A DNA stretch of 64,000 nt. It comes from Camarhynchus parvulus (taxonomy: Eukaryota; Chordata; Aves; Passeriformes; Thraupidae). Below the pieces are notes generated by a model. That model was not told the DNA's origin. It saw only the letters and a program-made list of their open reading frames with translations, and ran no database searches. Both the position numbers and the translations under genes were made by a program. Shown one piece after another: positions 48,937-60,506 of the stretch (within the stretch, counting starts at the first letter, position 1; the number at the start of each line of letters is the position of its first letter). The stretch lies in NCBI RefSeq assembly GCF_901933205.1, contig NC_044582.1, positions 15,977,820 to 16,041,819 on the forward strand, given 5' to 3'.

Positions 48937-51557
48937 TCTAATGTTGTTCCACCGTTCCAGGCTTTATGGAAATAGTTACAGGATTCATGTGTTTTGCAAC
49001 CCCAAATGTTTTCAAAACAAATAGAACATCTTAAAAATGAAATTAATAAATCTTTTACATTCATGCTCAAAAGTCAGTCATGCTGAGGTTGTGTGGGTTC
49101 ATCAGCATCAGATGCTTCCTGCCGGCTGGTGCCTCCACCCAACACATGTTTTAAATAATAATCAAGTTCAGCCTTTGCAATTATATTTTTGACTTAATGC
49201 TGTTGTATGGTAATGGCTCTTTTATCCTACTTTTATCTCTCAACTTTGTCAGGCAGTACTACTCCTATCTAGGGATGTGAAAACCTGATAACTTTAAGAG
49301 GATTTATACTGACAAAATGTGCTTTATTAGTTTGGATTTGTTTTATTAGTACCCTGCAGTTTGATTAGGACTAGGAAGCAGTCAGGATATTGTTTGCCCA
49401 AGCAGAGAGAAAATAACACCAAGCAGAAAGTTAAATACATATCCCTTTATTGGGCTGGTGCTCTCACAAGCACACCAGCTCTTCCTATGCCTCAGCCCCT
49501 CTATTTACAAAGGGCACAGGCCTCTTGGAGATGTAAAACAGAAACCCAGAGCAGATTCTGCAGTGCAAACACAAGCAGCTCAGCTAAACCCTCCACAGAG
49601 GGATCACCCAGACCACTGAGACCCTTTCTGCAGCCTGGTTGTGTCACTCCAGTGGTGCTTGAAGGAGCAGCTGTGCCCAGTGTGGGGCTGCCCCTGGGAC
49701 GATGTCCCTCTGGGGCCATTTCCCCAAATTCCCTACCTCTTTCACATTTCCCTCCATGGCCACACTTGGGCACAGCTGCGGAAGGGAGGGCACAGGCTGT
49801 GTGATGTTTTCCCCATGCTCAGCCGCCTTCTTCCTGGGATGGGCTTGGAAACCCTTCCCGGGGGAAGGCTGGGCAAACCTACCTGGCAGCAGCACCCTGT
49901 GAAGTGTCTTTGTGTAGAAGTGATGAAGGGCTGCTCAGAAATATCTGGGTACCTTCTCCTTGGGATAAATCAGCTCAGGCTGAGAGAAGTGCTGTTGTGT
50001 GTGGCAATCAAACCAACCAGGTTGAAACCAGGCAGGGTCTCATGGCACTGCAGCCCTGGGATGGTCCCTCTACCCTGGGGGCTCTGGGATGCCCATCAGA
50101 GAGGGTGCTTTGGTGGGGAGAGGGGGTCAGGCATGTTCCTGACAACTCTGACAGTGAGGCTGGCATCTGTAAGACTAAGAAATGTGGCTGAATATATTCC
50201 TACATGTGATAGGTGCATGGAAAACCCATTTTTTAATTTTTTGGCAGAAAGGAATTGGAATGCAACTGGGCAAGCTACAGACCCATGCTCGCCCTGCCAA
50301 CTTTTGTAATAATAGGAAGCTAGTTACAGTAAACAGTGGTAAATAACACACTCATGAAATCCAGCAGGGAATAAATGATTTGTTCTTATATAGGAAAACA
50401 AAAAAGGAGACAGCGCTTTATTTTTTAATACTGTTGTACTCCACCCACACTGTCTCCAGTATATCCCATAACAGTGTTGGCTTTTGAGAAAAATGCATAT
50501 AATGACTGGACTCAGCCTTCTTGCACAGAAGCATGACTAGATAATAAAACAAAGATGCTGGCTTACCAAAAAATTCACATTCAACTCTTTGTGACACATT
50601 CATTCACCACTCACTTTCTCCATTTTTACACGTAGAAGGAGTTTGGTGACTGGATTTTTTCCTGATTTGTGAGAATGAAACCAGAATGAGCACAATGCTA
50701 TTTCTATCTGTGCCCAATATATATAGTACATTACTTACAAAATATTTATCTGTGTTTCTTCCCACCCACTACCTTGTTATATTCATCACTGGGAGGATGA
50801 ACTCATCACATGGGAGGAGAGGTAGAAGACAGAGCAGATATATGAAGATTGGAAAGGATGTTTATCTGAGGGAGATTTGTTGTAAGTTATGAAACAGACT
50901 TTTAAAAAAAACCTACTTTCCAATATTTTTCTGGAAGTAAACAAGTTTAGTTATGCTAATAGATTATTCCAGTGCCTATAAAGGGTCTGTTGCCTTTTCT
51001 AGTATGAGCTATTTTTAAACTTAGAAAGATTTTAGGCTCACTTACTCAAGTGTAAGCCTGTGACTCTTTCTCATATCCCCCATGGACAGGGAGAATAATT
51101 TATTCCCTGCCCCTCAGAAACAGCATTTCACATATTTGATGTCTCCTGTTTCTCGCTGACCAGTCCCAGCTCTCTCCTGCCCCCCATCTCCCAGCCCTAT
51201 TTCTGGTCTCTACTGGATTGTTTCCAATCAGCCCTCACTCATTTGGGCACCATGCTGAAGATAGGGTGATGATGCTGAAGCCAAGCTTTCCCCTGAGCAT
51301 GACTGCTCCTTTTCCAAGGCAGGGTGAATTCTAACACAGCTGCCTCATGACCCCTCCCCATAAATCAGAAGAAATCAGAGTAAGCAGAATCTGGGCACCA
51401 TGAATACACAGTCCTGCTCTAGGCAGGGCCAGTGGCCAGATGCCTGGTGGGACCATATCTGGGGACATGGTGGTGGTTGGAATTCAGCAGGTCAGCCTTT
51501 TCTTGAGGCTGGACTTTTGTCTGAGCACTAAAATGGCAGTCTTGAAACAACTCAAAG
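48937..51557. other. non-coding DNA including the longest open frame
   Basis: From about 49500 to 50200 the DNA is GC-rich and poor in stops. It contains the longest frame of the window, 222 codons on the plus strand at 49641-50309, but three other plus-strand phases and two minus-strand phases are open over parts of the same region (49361-49804, 49702-49902, 49904-50191, 49501-49773, 49644-49895). The predicted sequence is rich in Trp, Cys, Gly and Leu, has no recognisable domain and no hydrophobic signal. I treat it as non-coding. Outside it I see nothing. Confidence 0.5.
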
Positions 51558-51596
51558 CTGCATTGCAACTGCATTGCAACTTCTACTGCATTGCAC
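51558..51596 (+). repeat. 11-bp repeat with three C/EBP-like cores
   Basis: CTGCATTGCAA occurs twice in direct tandem (51558-51568 and 51569-51579), and CTGCATTGCAC follows after 6 bp (51586-51596). Each unit carries ATTGCA(A/C), which resembles a C/EBP half-site. This could be a chance duplication or a homotypic site array. Confidence 0.6.
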
Positions 51597-53740
51597 GTAG
51601 AAGAAGCCTCTTCTGCTTCTCCTTCTAATTTAGCCTTGCTGTTACAGCCAGGGTCTGATCTGAAAACATGTCCTTCCTGTGAGGTTCAGACCACAAAACT
51701 GACTGCTTGCCACATTCCCCTGTTGTTTTTTTCCTTGGGTCTCTGTATGAATCTAGTTTATCACATCCAGCCCTGTGTTAAATATGCTCAGTGTTTGAGC
51801 AATCTATGAAATCACAAGCTTCCCATGGAGAGTTTTGCTTCGCTTCATCTGGAGCCCAACAACTCCTACAAGTGTACACAGCATGGTCCCCAAAAGGTCC
51901 TTCCTTGTCACCTCTGGAAAATTTTGCTACTTCTTGAGCTCTTTCACACAGAAACGTGTGGTGTCCGTGGGGAGGGCAGGTCACGCCGCTGACCCCCAGG
52001 CTCCCAGTGCGCTTCTGTAGGTCAGGCAGTGGAAATACTGCTGGAAATAGAGCTCCCCTGGGCTCTTCCCAAAAAACAGGGGAGAAGCCTAGGAGATGGG
52101 GAGATGACACTGCTGTGGGGAGTGGGGGCACTGCCCTTGCTGCTGCAGACAATGCAGTCACTTACTGGAAAAGAGGGCGAAATGTTTGCCTGGAGTTAAG
52201 GGAAAAACTCTTTGGGTCTGGGTTTTCATCCAGGTCATGTAGATAGTGGATCAAAAAGAGCAGTCAGGACAGTCTGTGCCTCATCATCCACTTGGAGCAG
52301 GAGCAGAGAAAGGGAGATGAGGGTGGCTGAGCACTGCCAGAAAGGTCCATGTGTCCCATCTTAGCTGTCCACGAGTTCTATCCCATCACAGCAGTGTTTC
52401 CCAGCACTCTGATGTGCTCTGGGTGTATTCCCTTTCCTCAGCTCCCATCAGGACCATTCACTGACCCCACAGGTAACTGATCTCCCATTGTATGAGGCAC
52501 AGGAGACAGAATAATAAATAAATAAATAATGAATAATTCAGAAATAATCTTTTCTCACATAAAAATCCATGTTCCTGGGGAAAAGTACACAAAGTTAAGG
52601 CCAGGAATAATCTGTTCAATTCCAGCAAAAGCTCCAATTCCCCTCTTCTTTTGTGTAAGTCACAGACTCCCTTTTCTCCTCCCATAACAATCTCATGCAT
52701 AATAAAAACAGGGCTTCCTCTGAAAATCTTTTGTTTTCCAAAAATATGAAGAGTTCCAGGGAGAGTCTCCAAGATCAATTTGCTATCTGATTCCAAACAG
52801 AGCTGAACAAAATCTCTGGTTTTCTCCACTGCCAAATATTTGTGGTGACATGCAGGATCTGCCCCTAATGTCAGCAGGAATATCAACAAAACATTTCCAG
52901 CATGTTTTCACAAATTTGCCATCAGTTCCCAGGCCATTTGGTGAAACTCTACAGACGTCATGGGTTGACTTTGTTAAAACCATCCATGCAGTTTTAAGGA
53001 AAATAGCATCTGATGACTTCCCACCACCTTTCTTGTCTTTTTACAGACTCTTAAAATACTATGTGATTCCTTCAAAATGTTCAAATAATCACTCCTGCTT
53101 TGATTATAAACAAAGAAGACTTTAATTTGTCTCTTCAGCCAAATTCAGAAAAATCAGATCCCACTGCTCAGTTGGAGAGGGAAAGACAAACAAATGTAAT
53201 GAAGCCAGGCAGCTGAAAAAAAAAGCACCACTGATTAATGGAGAAAAACAACTCACATTGTATTTTTTTTTTTCCAACCTCACTCATCCTTCTCCCAACA
53301 GCCTAAACACAAGGCAAAAGTGAAAGTGTAACTACTGGTTTCCTGTGCTCCTTCCCTGCCTGGGCACCTGCCTGGGGTGGTGGAGCCATGCTTGGACCCT
53401 CTCCCCTGGGATGTGGGTGCCCCTCCAGCCCGGGTGGTGCCACTGTCTCCAATCCATGTGCTTTCCAAGGCAACAGCAGCTGCTGCTGCTGCATTTCAGG
53501 TGATGCTCAGAGCAGCTGATGCCCCTCGCCCGCTCCTGCTTCTGGGAAAATGCACTCTGCACGTCCTTCCTAAATACAGAGTGGTAGGAGGTGAGATTGA
53601 TGGGAATTAATCAGCTGCTCCCAGTCTTAGGAGAGACTGAGCAGGGACACCAACGCTCCCTCCCCAGCCCTCTGTCTGCTCCCAGTCTGTGTGTCTTGCC
53701 CATGATGTTCTCAGCAGCATCCCCAAAGGTGCTCTCTGGA
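51597..53740. other. non-coding DNA with a short (TAAA)n microsatellite
   Basis: No gene recognised. ATAATAAATAAATAAATAATGAATAA at about 52511-52535 is a short (AAAT)n microsatellite. A GC-rich part at 51950-52160 has five CpGs near 51954-52011. Overlapping frames on both strands at 51778-52161 and 51956-52246, and the four at 53280-53610, are stop-poor shadows. Confidence 0.5.
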
Positions 53741-53906
53741 AATCATGGAATCCTAGAATGGTTTAGGTTGGAAAGGACCTGAAAGATCATCTTATTCCAA
53801 CCCTGCCATAGGTAGGGATGCCGCTCTAGATCAGATTTTTCAGTACCCCATCCAACCTGGCCCTGGACACCTCCAGGGATGAGGCAACTACTGCTTCTCT
53901 GGGGAA
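53741..53906 (-). mobile_element. CR1 LINE 3' end, minus strand
   Basis: On the plus strand it opens AATCATGGAATCCTAGAATGG, the complement of the CR1 terminal repeat. Then come TTTAGGTTGGAAAGGACCTG, AAAGATCATCTTATTCCAACC, CCATCCAACCTGGCCCTGG and ACACCTCCAGGGATGAGGC, ending near CTTCTCTGGGGAAC. It is a 5'-truncated copy without coding sequence. It keeps the terminal repeat well and looks fairly young. Confidence 0.94.
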
Positions 53907-54249
53907 CAGAAAAGATGTCATGGTTTCAGGAATGTTTTCAAGGAGGGATTTTACCATTTCAAGGTCTCTTTCTAAGGTCAGAGTCTCCCCTCATTTGTAA
54001 CTAATTTTTAGTGGTTTTGCTGTCCAGTCTCTTACAGACTTGAGCCTAAGAGACTTCAGCTTAAGAGACAGCACATGGTAAGAAGTTTACAGATACCCTA
54101 ATGATTTCAAATATCACTTACATCACTCTAGAAGACACCAGGTCCATAAGAGATAATGTAAACTTCTTCCTTGCTGCAGTTTCTCTTGAGCTACAGCTAA
54201 ATGCTGCAGACACATTACTGTGACTTGAATGCATATAATAGGTATTTGT
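53907..54249. other. non-coding DNA, nothing recognised
   Basis: Short stretch with no gene or repeat recognised. Confidence 0.55.
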
Positions 54250-54300
54250 GCATGCAAATGGCCGGTTATATGTGAGCAAGTAATTACCTGATTTGCATGC
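54250..54300. promoter_or_regulatory. inverted pair of POU octamer motifs
   Basis: GCATGCAAAT at 54250-54259 and ATTTGCATGC at 54291-54300 are exact reverse complements. Each contains the POU-factor octamer (ATGCAAAT at 54252-54259, ATTTGCAT at 54291-54298). Between them lies GTAATTACC, a homeodomain core. A TTTTGCATG variant follows at 54349-54357. POU-class factors bind such octamers, so a developmental or neural enhancer is a reasonable guess, but it is inference. Confidence 0.45.
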
Positions 54301-54577
54301 CCAGACATGGTAATTCAAATGTAAATTAGCTGCGCAGTTGCAGATATATTTTGCATGTATAGTTGCCTATTTATAAAAATATGTATATTTTTGTCTAGCC
54401 AAAAGGGCCTTTTACCCCTGCTCCAAATGAGACATAAGTGGGCACATTAAGTGGCACATGCTCACATCTGCCCAGGGGTGAATGTCATCGGTCTGAATAT
54501 ATTTGTGAGAGCTGCTCTGCCCAAACTGGAGCCCAACTTTATTTATAGAAAACAGCAACAAAGGGTTTCTGTCTGAC
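54301..54577. other. AT-rich unique-looking non-coding DNA
   Basis: Contains AATTCAAATGTAAATTAGC and other TAAT/ATTA-bearing words. Nothing recognised as gene or repeat. Confidence 0.5.
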
Positions 54578-54635
54578 GCCCACCAAAATCAATGCAAGTC
54601 TTTCTGATGACTTCAATGGGCTTTGAATCAGGCCC
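54578..54635 (+). mobile_element. relic of an ancient palindromic repeat
   Basis: GCCCACCAAAATCAATGC, then AAGTCTTTCTGATGACTTCAATGGG, then CTTTGAATCAGGCCC. This resembles 'cccattgaagtcaatggaaagactcc...gacttcaatgggctttggatcaggccc', the family of which the complementary half is at 29053-29080. It probably derives from an old non-autonomous DNA transposon. No coding capacity. Confidence 0.55.
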
Positions 54636-54950
54636 AGATGGAGCAAAGATATTTCTTAAATTATTTTTAATGGAGGAAGTGTCGTGCACAAATATATGAA
54701 TAGATTAGCAGGGAGATCTGCAGGTCTCTGTAAAGAGGGGCTGATTATACAGCTTCATGTTCGTGGCTTTAAAGTTCCCTTATCAAAACCTGTGAACTGA
54801 TTTTGAGGATACAGAAATCAATAAAATATTTACTTAGAGGAACATTTTGCACCTGCATTTGCAAACTTCAAAACCAAAGTAGCACATGAACCACGATTAT
54901 ATTTTCTGAAGTTAGTAATGATGTGTTTTTCTCCACGACACTATTGGTAT
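54636..54950. other. AT-rich unique-looking non-coding DNA
   Basis: No gene. ATTTGCAA, one base from the octamer, is at 54857-54864. Confidence 0.5.
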
Positions 54951-55002
54951 ATGCAAATAAGTACTTTTTTTTTTCTTTTTGATACAATTTCATTATTTGC
55001 AT
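54951..55002. promoter_or_regulatory. second inverted pair of POU octamer motifs
   Basis: ATGCAAAT at 54951-54958 and ATTTGCAT at 54995-55002 are again in inverted arrangement, with 36 bp between them. The pair at 54252/54291 has 31 bp between. The two pairs lie about 700 bp apart. A run of T separates the two sites here. Function is inferred from motifs only. Confidence 0.4.
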
Positions 55003-56524
55003 TGCTACTAGTGGTTCACCAATAAAGGCGAACATCACATTAGGATTCATGACAGTTTTCACATTGTATTATCAATATGTGGAAATAATTGTCTGCTCCG
55101 GGATTAAATTACATTATTGTGTATCTTTTTCATGCCTAATAAATAATGATGGATGGCTTTTATTTTCATCACCACCTGCAACCATTTAGTCACCCCTTGA
55201 TTGTTGAAGATAAAATAATAAAAAGCAAGTGTTATGTTGCAAGCAAAAGAATGCAGTCAAAACAGTTGCATGCCTCGTGTCTCTGTCTACCTTTTTCCAG
55301 TCCCTAAAGAGTAATAGTTGGTGTTCTGGGAAGGCTGGCAACCTGCAAACTGGCAAACAGTTCTCATAAATTGGGCAAGGGGGAAAAATGTCGAAAACCT
55401 TTTTTTTTTCTTGTAAAACAATAATTATTTCTTAGCGCATGATTCTTAATCTGAAAATTAGGTTTTTGTTCTGCTGTGCAAATCAGTTACATGCAATTAG
55501 AATGCAAAGCATAGACACATTCTTGGTGTTTAGCCCTTTTAAATAGAAATGAAAACAGCCTGCAAATTGTTCTAAAGTTGAAAATGCATTCTAGGTAATT
55601 TAGAAATTCAAAGAAATAAAGCCATGCGTAATAAAAAGCCCACTCCAGCTCATTGCATTTTTTTTAAATTGCCAATTGTGAAGCTTTATAATAAAAATAG
55701 ATGTTGCATATTTTGAAAAACTGTGAGGCTCTTTGCCAGTGTTGACATATTTATACACAGGCACACAGATCCACATGTGCACACACAGAGTCCCAGTTCA
55801 TGTCACTTTTTACACGATCATCTTTTCTACTAGGTCAAGTGTAATCTTGAAATTGTTCAAACTCCTACCTGCACATTGTGATCCAGAAACTCTTTAAAGC
55901 TGAAAACAAATGGAGTTGACATTTTTAGTTAAAGCTTACATTAGCTATTGTCACAAGTCTTTAATCACACTCACCCTCTTCAGATATCTGGTATTGTTAG
56001 CTCGGGCTGCCCTGCGTGGAGTGCCATAGGAGCCTTTTAAAAATAGCACAGCAATATTTAGAATGGAAAGTTATTGCTGGATAATTTCATTAACTGCCAG
56101 TGTATCAAACTGAGCTCAAGACAAAGTTGTCTTCTTTTTTTTTTTTTAACAAAATATTCAGTTCTGAGTCAAAGGTTTATTCTCTGTGTGCAGTTTCACA
56201 TGCTTGGCTCTATTATCTTTAAATCACAAGACGACAATCTTCTCAGGCATACCAGAGAGTCAACCAAAATCCAACAGTAATAGATAATCCTATCAAATGT
56301 CAAGACACTGAGGAGAAGCGGTTTGAAAAATAGGCCAACAGTCCATTACTTGATTTACCTTGAGAGGATGTTAACATTTCTGTAGCCTGCCTTCAACAGG
56401 GTATACTTAGTCTGCATTGTTAAATTGTTTAAAAGCATGTTTCAAGCATTTAGAACTATTTCTGTTGTGTGTATTTAAATATATACTTTGAATTTTCCAT
56501 CATTTACCAGCAGTGCTGCCTAAG
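55003..56524. other. AT-rich non-coding block with a PBX-HOX-like site
   Basis: No gene and no repeat recognised. TGATGGATGG at 55147-55156 matches the published PBX-HOX consensus TGATNNATKK, in the setting TAATAAATAATGATGGATGGC. Further AT-rich words such as ACATGCAATTAG (about 55490) follow. The block looks like unique sequence and is a fair candidate for conserved non-coding DNA. A poly-T tract lies at about 56137-56148. Confidence 0.4.
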
Positions 56525-56854
56525 TGGGGAGGTCCCAGCTGGCTGGAAGTGAGCAAATGTGACACCCCTTTAAATGAAGGGTCAGAAGGAGTCAGGCCTG
56601 TTTAATATCTTTATTGATGATATGGATGAGGGGATTGAGGGCGCCCTCAGTCAGTTTGCAGATGACACCATGTTGGGTGGGGAGTATTGATCTGCTGGGG
56701 GGCAGGAAGGGTCTGCAGAGGGACCTGGACAGGCTGAATCAATTGGCCAAGGCTAATTGTAGGAGGTTTAACCAGGCTTGGCAGTGCTGGGTAAATGGCC
56801 GGACTTGATGATCTAAAAGGTCTTTTCCAACCTAAACTATTCTGTGATTCTACA
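56525..56854 (+). mobile_element. CR1 LINE with RT remnant and internal deletions
   Basis: Sense-strand CR1. The 5' part, GGTCCCAGCTGGCTGGAAGTG with GCAAATGTGACACCCCTTT (56531-56575), corresponds to CR1 reverse-transcriptase sequence. It then jumps to a later RT segment at about 56600, which in one frame reads NIFIDDMDEGIEGALSQFADDTM, including the FADD active-site motif of LINE reverse transcriptases, and continues in the next phase into RDLDRLNQLAKANCRRFNQA. After about 56775 it jumps to the 3' end, with GGCCGGACTTGATGATC, TTTTCCAACCTAAACTATTC and TGTGATTCTAC. Two internal deletions and a frameshift make it inactive. Full-length CR1 is several kb. Confidence 0.92.
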
Positions 56855-59800
56855 TGAGTAGAAAGTGCTGTTTAAAATAAATGCTTTTCTTTCAGGGACA
56901 AAAAACAACTGCTGGTTGATGTAGCTCTCCTCCTCAAACACAAAATACCAACAAAATAATCCATTTACTAGCCCAAATTTATGAATGAGATTATAAATTT
57001 ATTTTACTAATGGGTGAAGAGTGGAATTTCTTGGGGTGTCCCCTCTCTTGACCTATGGAAATGCCTCAGCCACAGAAAACTATCCTCAGAAATCATAAGC
57101 AGGGACTCAAAGGGCAGTTCTGAGCGCTGATGTGCTTGAACTGCTCATGTGGCACCATTCCACACACCTTGAACACATCAGCCCTTGCTCACAGCACAAT
57201 TCACCATATTAAAGCTCCTCTGTAGAGAGATGCTGTGCAAAAAGTCCCTCAAAACCAATGGCTGTGTCAAACAGAAGAAATTGGGGAAATTCCCCAAAAT
57301 TTGAATTGGCAAAAAATTGGGTTATCCTGGAGAAACTTCCCATCTGGATTGCTGGTGCACTGGAAGTTAAACAGAGGATCCTCTGCTGACACCCTTCCTT
57401 GCCCATTTTGCTCAGCTGTAGCACTACCAATACCGCCTACAGAAAGCAAAGGAAAGGGAGAAATTGGGGTCAAAAATAACACCTTCCATGATAACATTCC
57501 CATTAGCTACAGCAGTTGAAATGCAGGAGACATTATTCTTTTGACGTATTTGCAGTCCTTTTACAGTCAGTCAGTATAAAGCAGCCACATTTTTCCTGCC
57601 TGGCACTTTTGGTTAAAAACCATGCCTTGCACACACATACACGCAGAGCAAAGGGCTCACTACAGCTGAGGCTTTTCCTTCTCATGCCCAGACAGATGCT
57701 CCCTGGGACAGGATAAAATCCTGCACCCCCAGAGCTGGAGCTGCAGGGCTGACACCAGTGCCAGGCTGCAGGCAGCTGCATGACTGCGCTTCTCAGAATT
57801 TCACTGCCCTCTCCAAAAAAATCGTTCAATTCCAAGTGATAAATAAACACTCTCTAAGTTCTGCCTGCAGCTGGAGGCAATCACTATCTTTCTCATCTCT
57901 GTGCTCCATCCATGCCTCCATCAATAGAGAGGTAATTTTCAGACTCAGTTCATTAACACCGAGCTGTTGATGGAGCTGTAAACACTCCACCCCGCTGTTG
58001 TTTCAAGCCTGTTACCAACTATTCTTTTTTGTTTAGCTGACCTGCCGTGGCATTTAAGATGAAAAATATTTGGTTTAAATTCACAGCAGTTGCTCTGGTC
58101 TCTGAAGAGGGCTGACGCTGGTTCTGACATCCAAAAGCACCGCGGAGCCAAAAGGGAAGCAAATTTTTTGGCCAGAGTTCTGCAGAGAGGGTGAGATATG
58201 TGGCAACCATGAGACAAAGGCAATGCCATGTTTGGCTTCAAACGAGGGTTCCTACTTGTAAAACATAAACACATATCATGTAAATAGGCATCAAGATAAG
58301 GAAATTACAAGGCAGAAGGAAAAAGGGTTTAGCCAGCAGATGTCCCAGTGAGGAGAGGGGACAGTGTCCCATCTGCACACAGTGGATACGTAATCCTACC
58401 ACACAGGCAGGCTTGGGAGGGCTTCATACCTTGATGGATGGTTTGGACCATGGTGTGACTGGTGCAAGAAGGAAGAAATGAGCTTACAGCATGGCCCAGC
58501 CTGATTTTTGCACTGCTGAAGAAGGACGTTGTTGATGGGCAAAGACACCCTGGGGCATTTCCTTCTGTCCCACAGTTCATCAGGGCATTTTGACCCTGGT
58601 GCCAGCATGTGTCAGGCCATGATTTGCAGACTGGCAGTTCAAAAGCTCAGCAAGAGCAAAGCGGGGAGACAGACAGCACCCACCCACAACAAACAAAATT
58701 AGTCCCTAGGGATAGATTATTTCAGCAAATAGAATGACCAGGCTGCACATGAAATTATGTCTCTGCTCTCAGCAGTGCTGTCAGTTCCCTCACCCCGAGG
58801 TTGGCAGAGTCACCCATGCTGGAAGCAGGGGAATGATTACAGAGAGCAATGGTTCCAGAACTGCAGTCCCCATGTTTTTGAAGGCTCTGTTGTGGTCATG
58901 GTATATATAACTCAGTATGGAATTCTCATACTTTACAGCCATAAATGTATGCTGCTGAGATGCAGCGAGTGGCAGAAACATCCCCAGAACACCATGAAAA
59001 ATCTGTGCATCTGAGAGAGGATGTGCTGCCTGGCCCAAAGGAAGCTCTCTGCACTCAAGGAACCAGCCACCAAGATTTTTTGACAATTTTACATGGTACA
59101 CAAGAGGGAACTCTGCCTTGGGCAGGTAAGGCTTGAAGTTTTAATTCTGTTTTTCCTCCTCTTGGGTTTGACTTGATTAAAATCAACCCGAGGTGGAAGG
59201 GCCAAGGGATATTCACCTTCACCCTGCAGATATGGAACACATACCTGGCCCTGGCAATGTCTTCCCCTTCAGTTGTATGCACCAGGCTGATCAAACAAGA
59301 AACAGCAGCAAGAGCCACACAAACTCAGTGGTGTTGGGAAGTAGGTGTCTCCAAAAGGGAAAGAATATGGCTCAGGGATCTTGTAATTCGGGGTGAACTG
59401 AATCCGCACAGTTTAATGAAAATGGCTATTATCCACATTTTGTTTTCTTTATAAACATTTGCAGAGTGTCAGTAGCCAATCTAAATGTCTCAGCAGACAA
59501 GTACATACTGTACTTTGTCTCTTTTTTACTAGAGTGCTGGAGAAAACATGTGAGCTGGAGCCAGCTGATGTGCTCTCCATGGGTCTCAAGGGCAAACTCA
59601 TTCAAACTGAGAATGATCTTCATGTCCCTTCCAAACTCGCTTTGTGCTCTTTTTATTACATCTTCAGAGGTTCATCAAACCATTCCCTCTCCCCATCATG
59701 CTCAGGGACATTTTCTTTGCCAGCCAGCTCAGGAGGGTTCCTGACCACGAGGCACAGCCTGGCTCCTGAGGTGTCTAACAACATCTTGGAGTGAATCGTG

Positions 59801-59887
59801 CCTGGGTCCAGGAAGCATTTAGGAACAAGCTCTTCTATGCAGGGCTATTGCCCATTTTGCTTTTCATTGAGGTTTTCCTCTTTTAGA
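56855..59887. other. non-coding DNA, no gene recognised
   Basis: No gene. A GC-richer stretch at 57360-58640 is stop-poor in several phases on both strands (for example minus 57533-57850, minus 57945-58274, plus 57235-57519), so the open frames there are not informative. The frames at 59173-59454 and 59459-59794 likewise have no domain. Confidence 0.5.
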
Positions 59888-60506
59888 CGAGGATCATCTT
59901 GTCTAGAGAGCGTAGTGCGTGTGTGGAGGTAGTGGGAGCTCTGGCTGCAGGGCTGCGCAGGCTCAGCTGTGAGAGTGCAGGCAGCTCCTACAACAGCCTC
60001 GTTATTGGAAGGTGAGCCTAACAAACCTGCTGTCAGACGATCTCTTGTCTCTTTAAAGCAAAGGTAAAGGATCTAAGAAAGCTCTTTCTTGCTCATTCTT
60101 TGGACAGAGACATTTAGATTGAGCGCCGCGGCTCTCCCTCACTACAAAGACTACAAAGGTATTTTTATCTTAATTATAAAGTTTTGCTGCCCTACTTTCT
60201 GGCGAGCCCTTGTCCAGCCAGCCTGTCATCTCAGCCATCACTCAGGCCCCTCAGAACCAGACCAGCTGGTTTCAAAGCAGCCTTGGCACTGTGCTACCCA
60301 AGGGCTCCCACGCTCCGGACTGAGTGGGAGCATCAGCCTTCAGAGGCCGCTTTGAGAAGGTCCTCGGCTGACACGAAGAGACCAGAGCACAGCCCTGTGC
60401 CTGCCCTGGAGGCTGTGTCACCCTGCCACACGGAGGGACAGGCTCGCTCCCCACCCTGTCAGCATATGCCAGCCAAGGCCTTGCCACTTGTTTCTCCAGG
60501 CTAGCG
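59888..60506. promoter_or_regulatory. CpG-enriched block, possible promoter/enhancer
   Basis: About 18 CpGs in roughly 620 bp, with a dense core GAGCGCCGCGG at 60121-60131. Most neighbouring stretches of this size have far fewer. A good splice-donor-like sequence, AAGGTGAGCC, is at about 60009-60018. Together this could mark a non-coding first exon or an orphan CpG island. It is too weak for a formal CpG island, and open frames here (plus 60184-60504, plus 60089-60355) have no domain. Confidence 0.3.

Noticed and set aside
49641..50309. Longest open frame (222 codons)
   Set aside because: GC-rich, stop-poor region with five other overlapping open frames on both strands. No domain, no signal sequence, and no exon structure.
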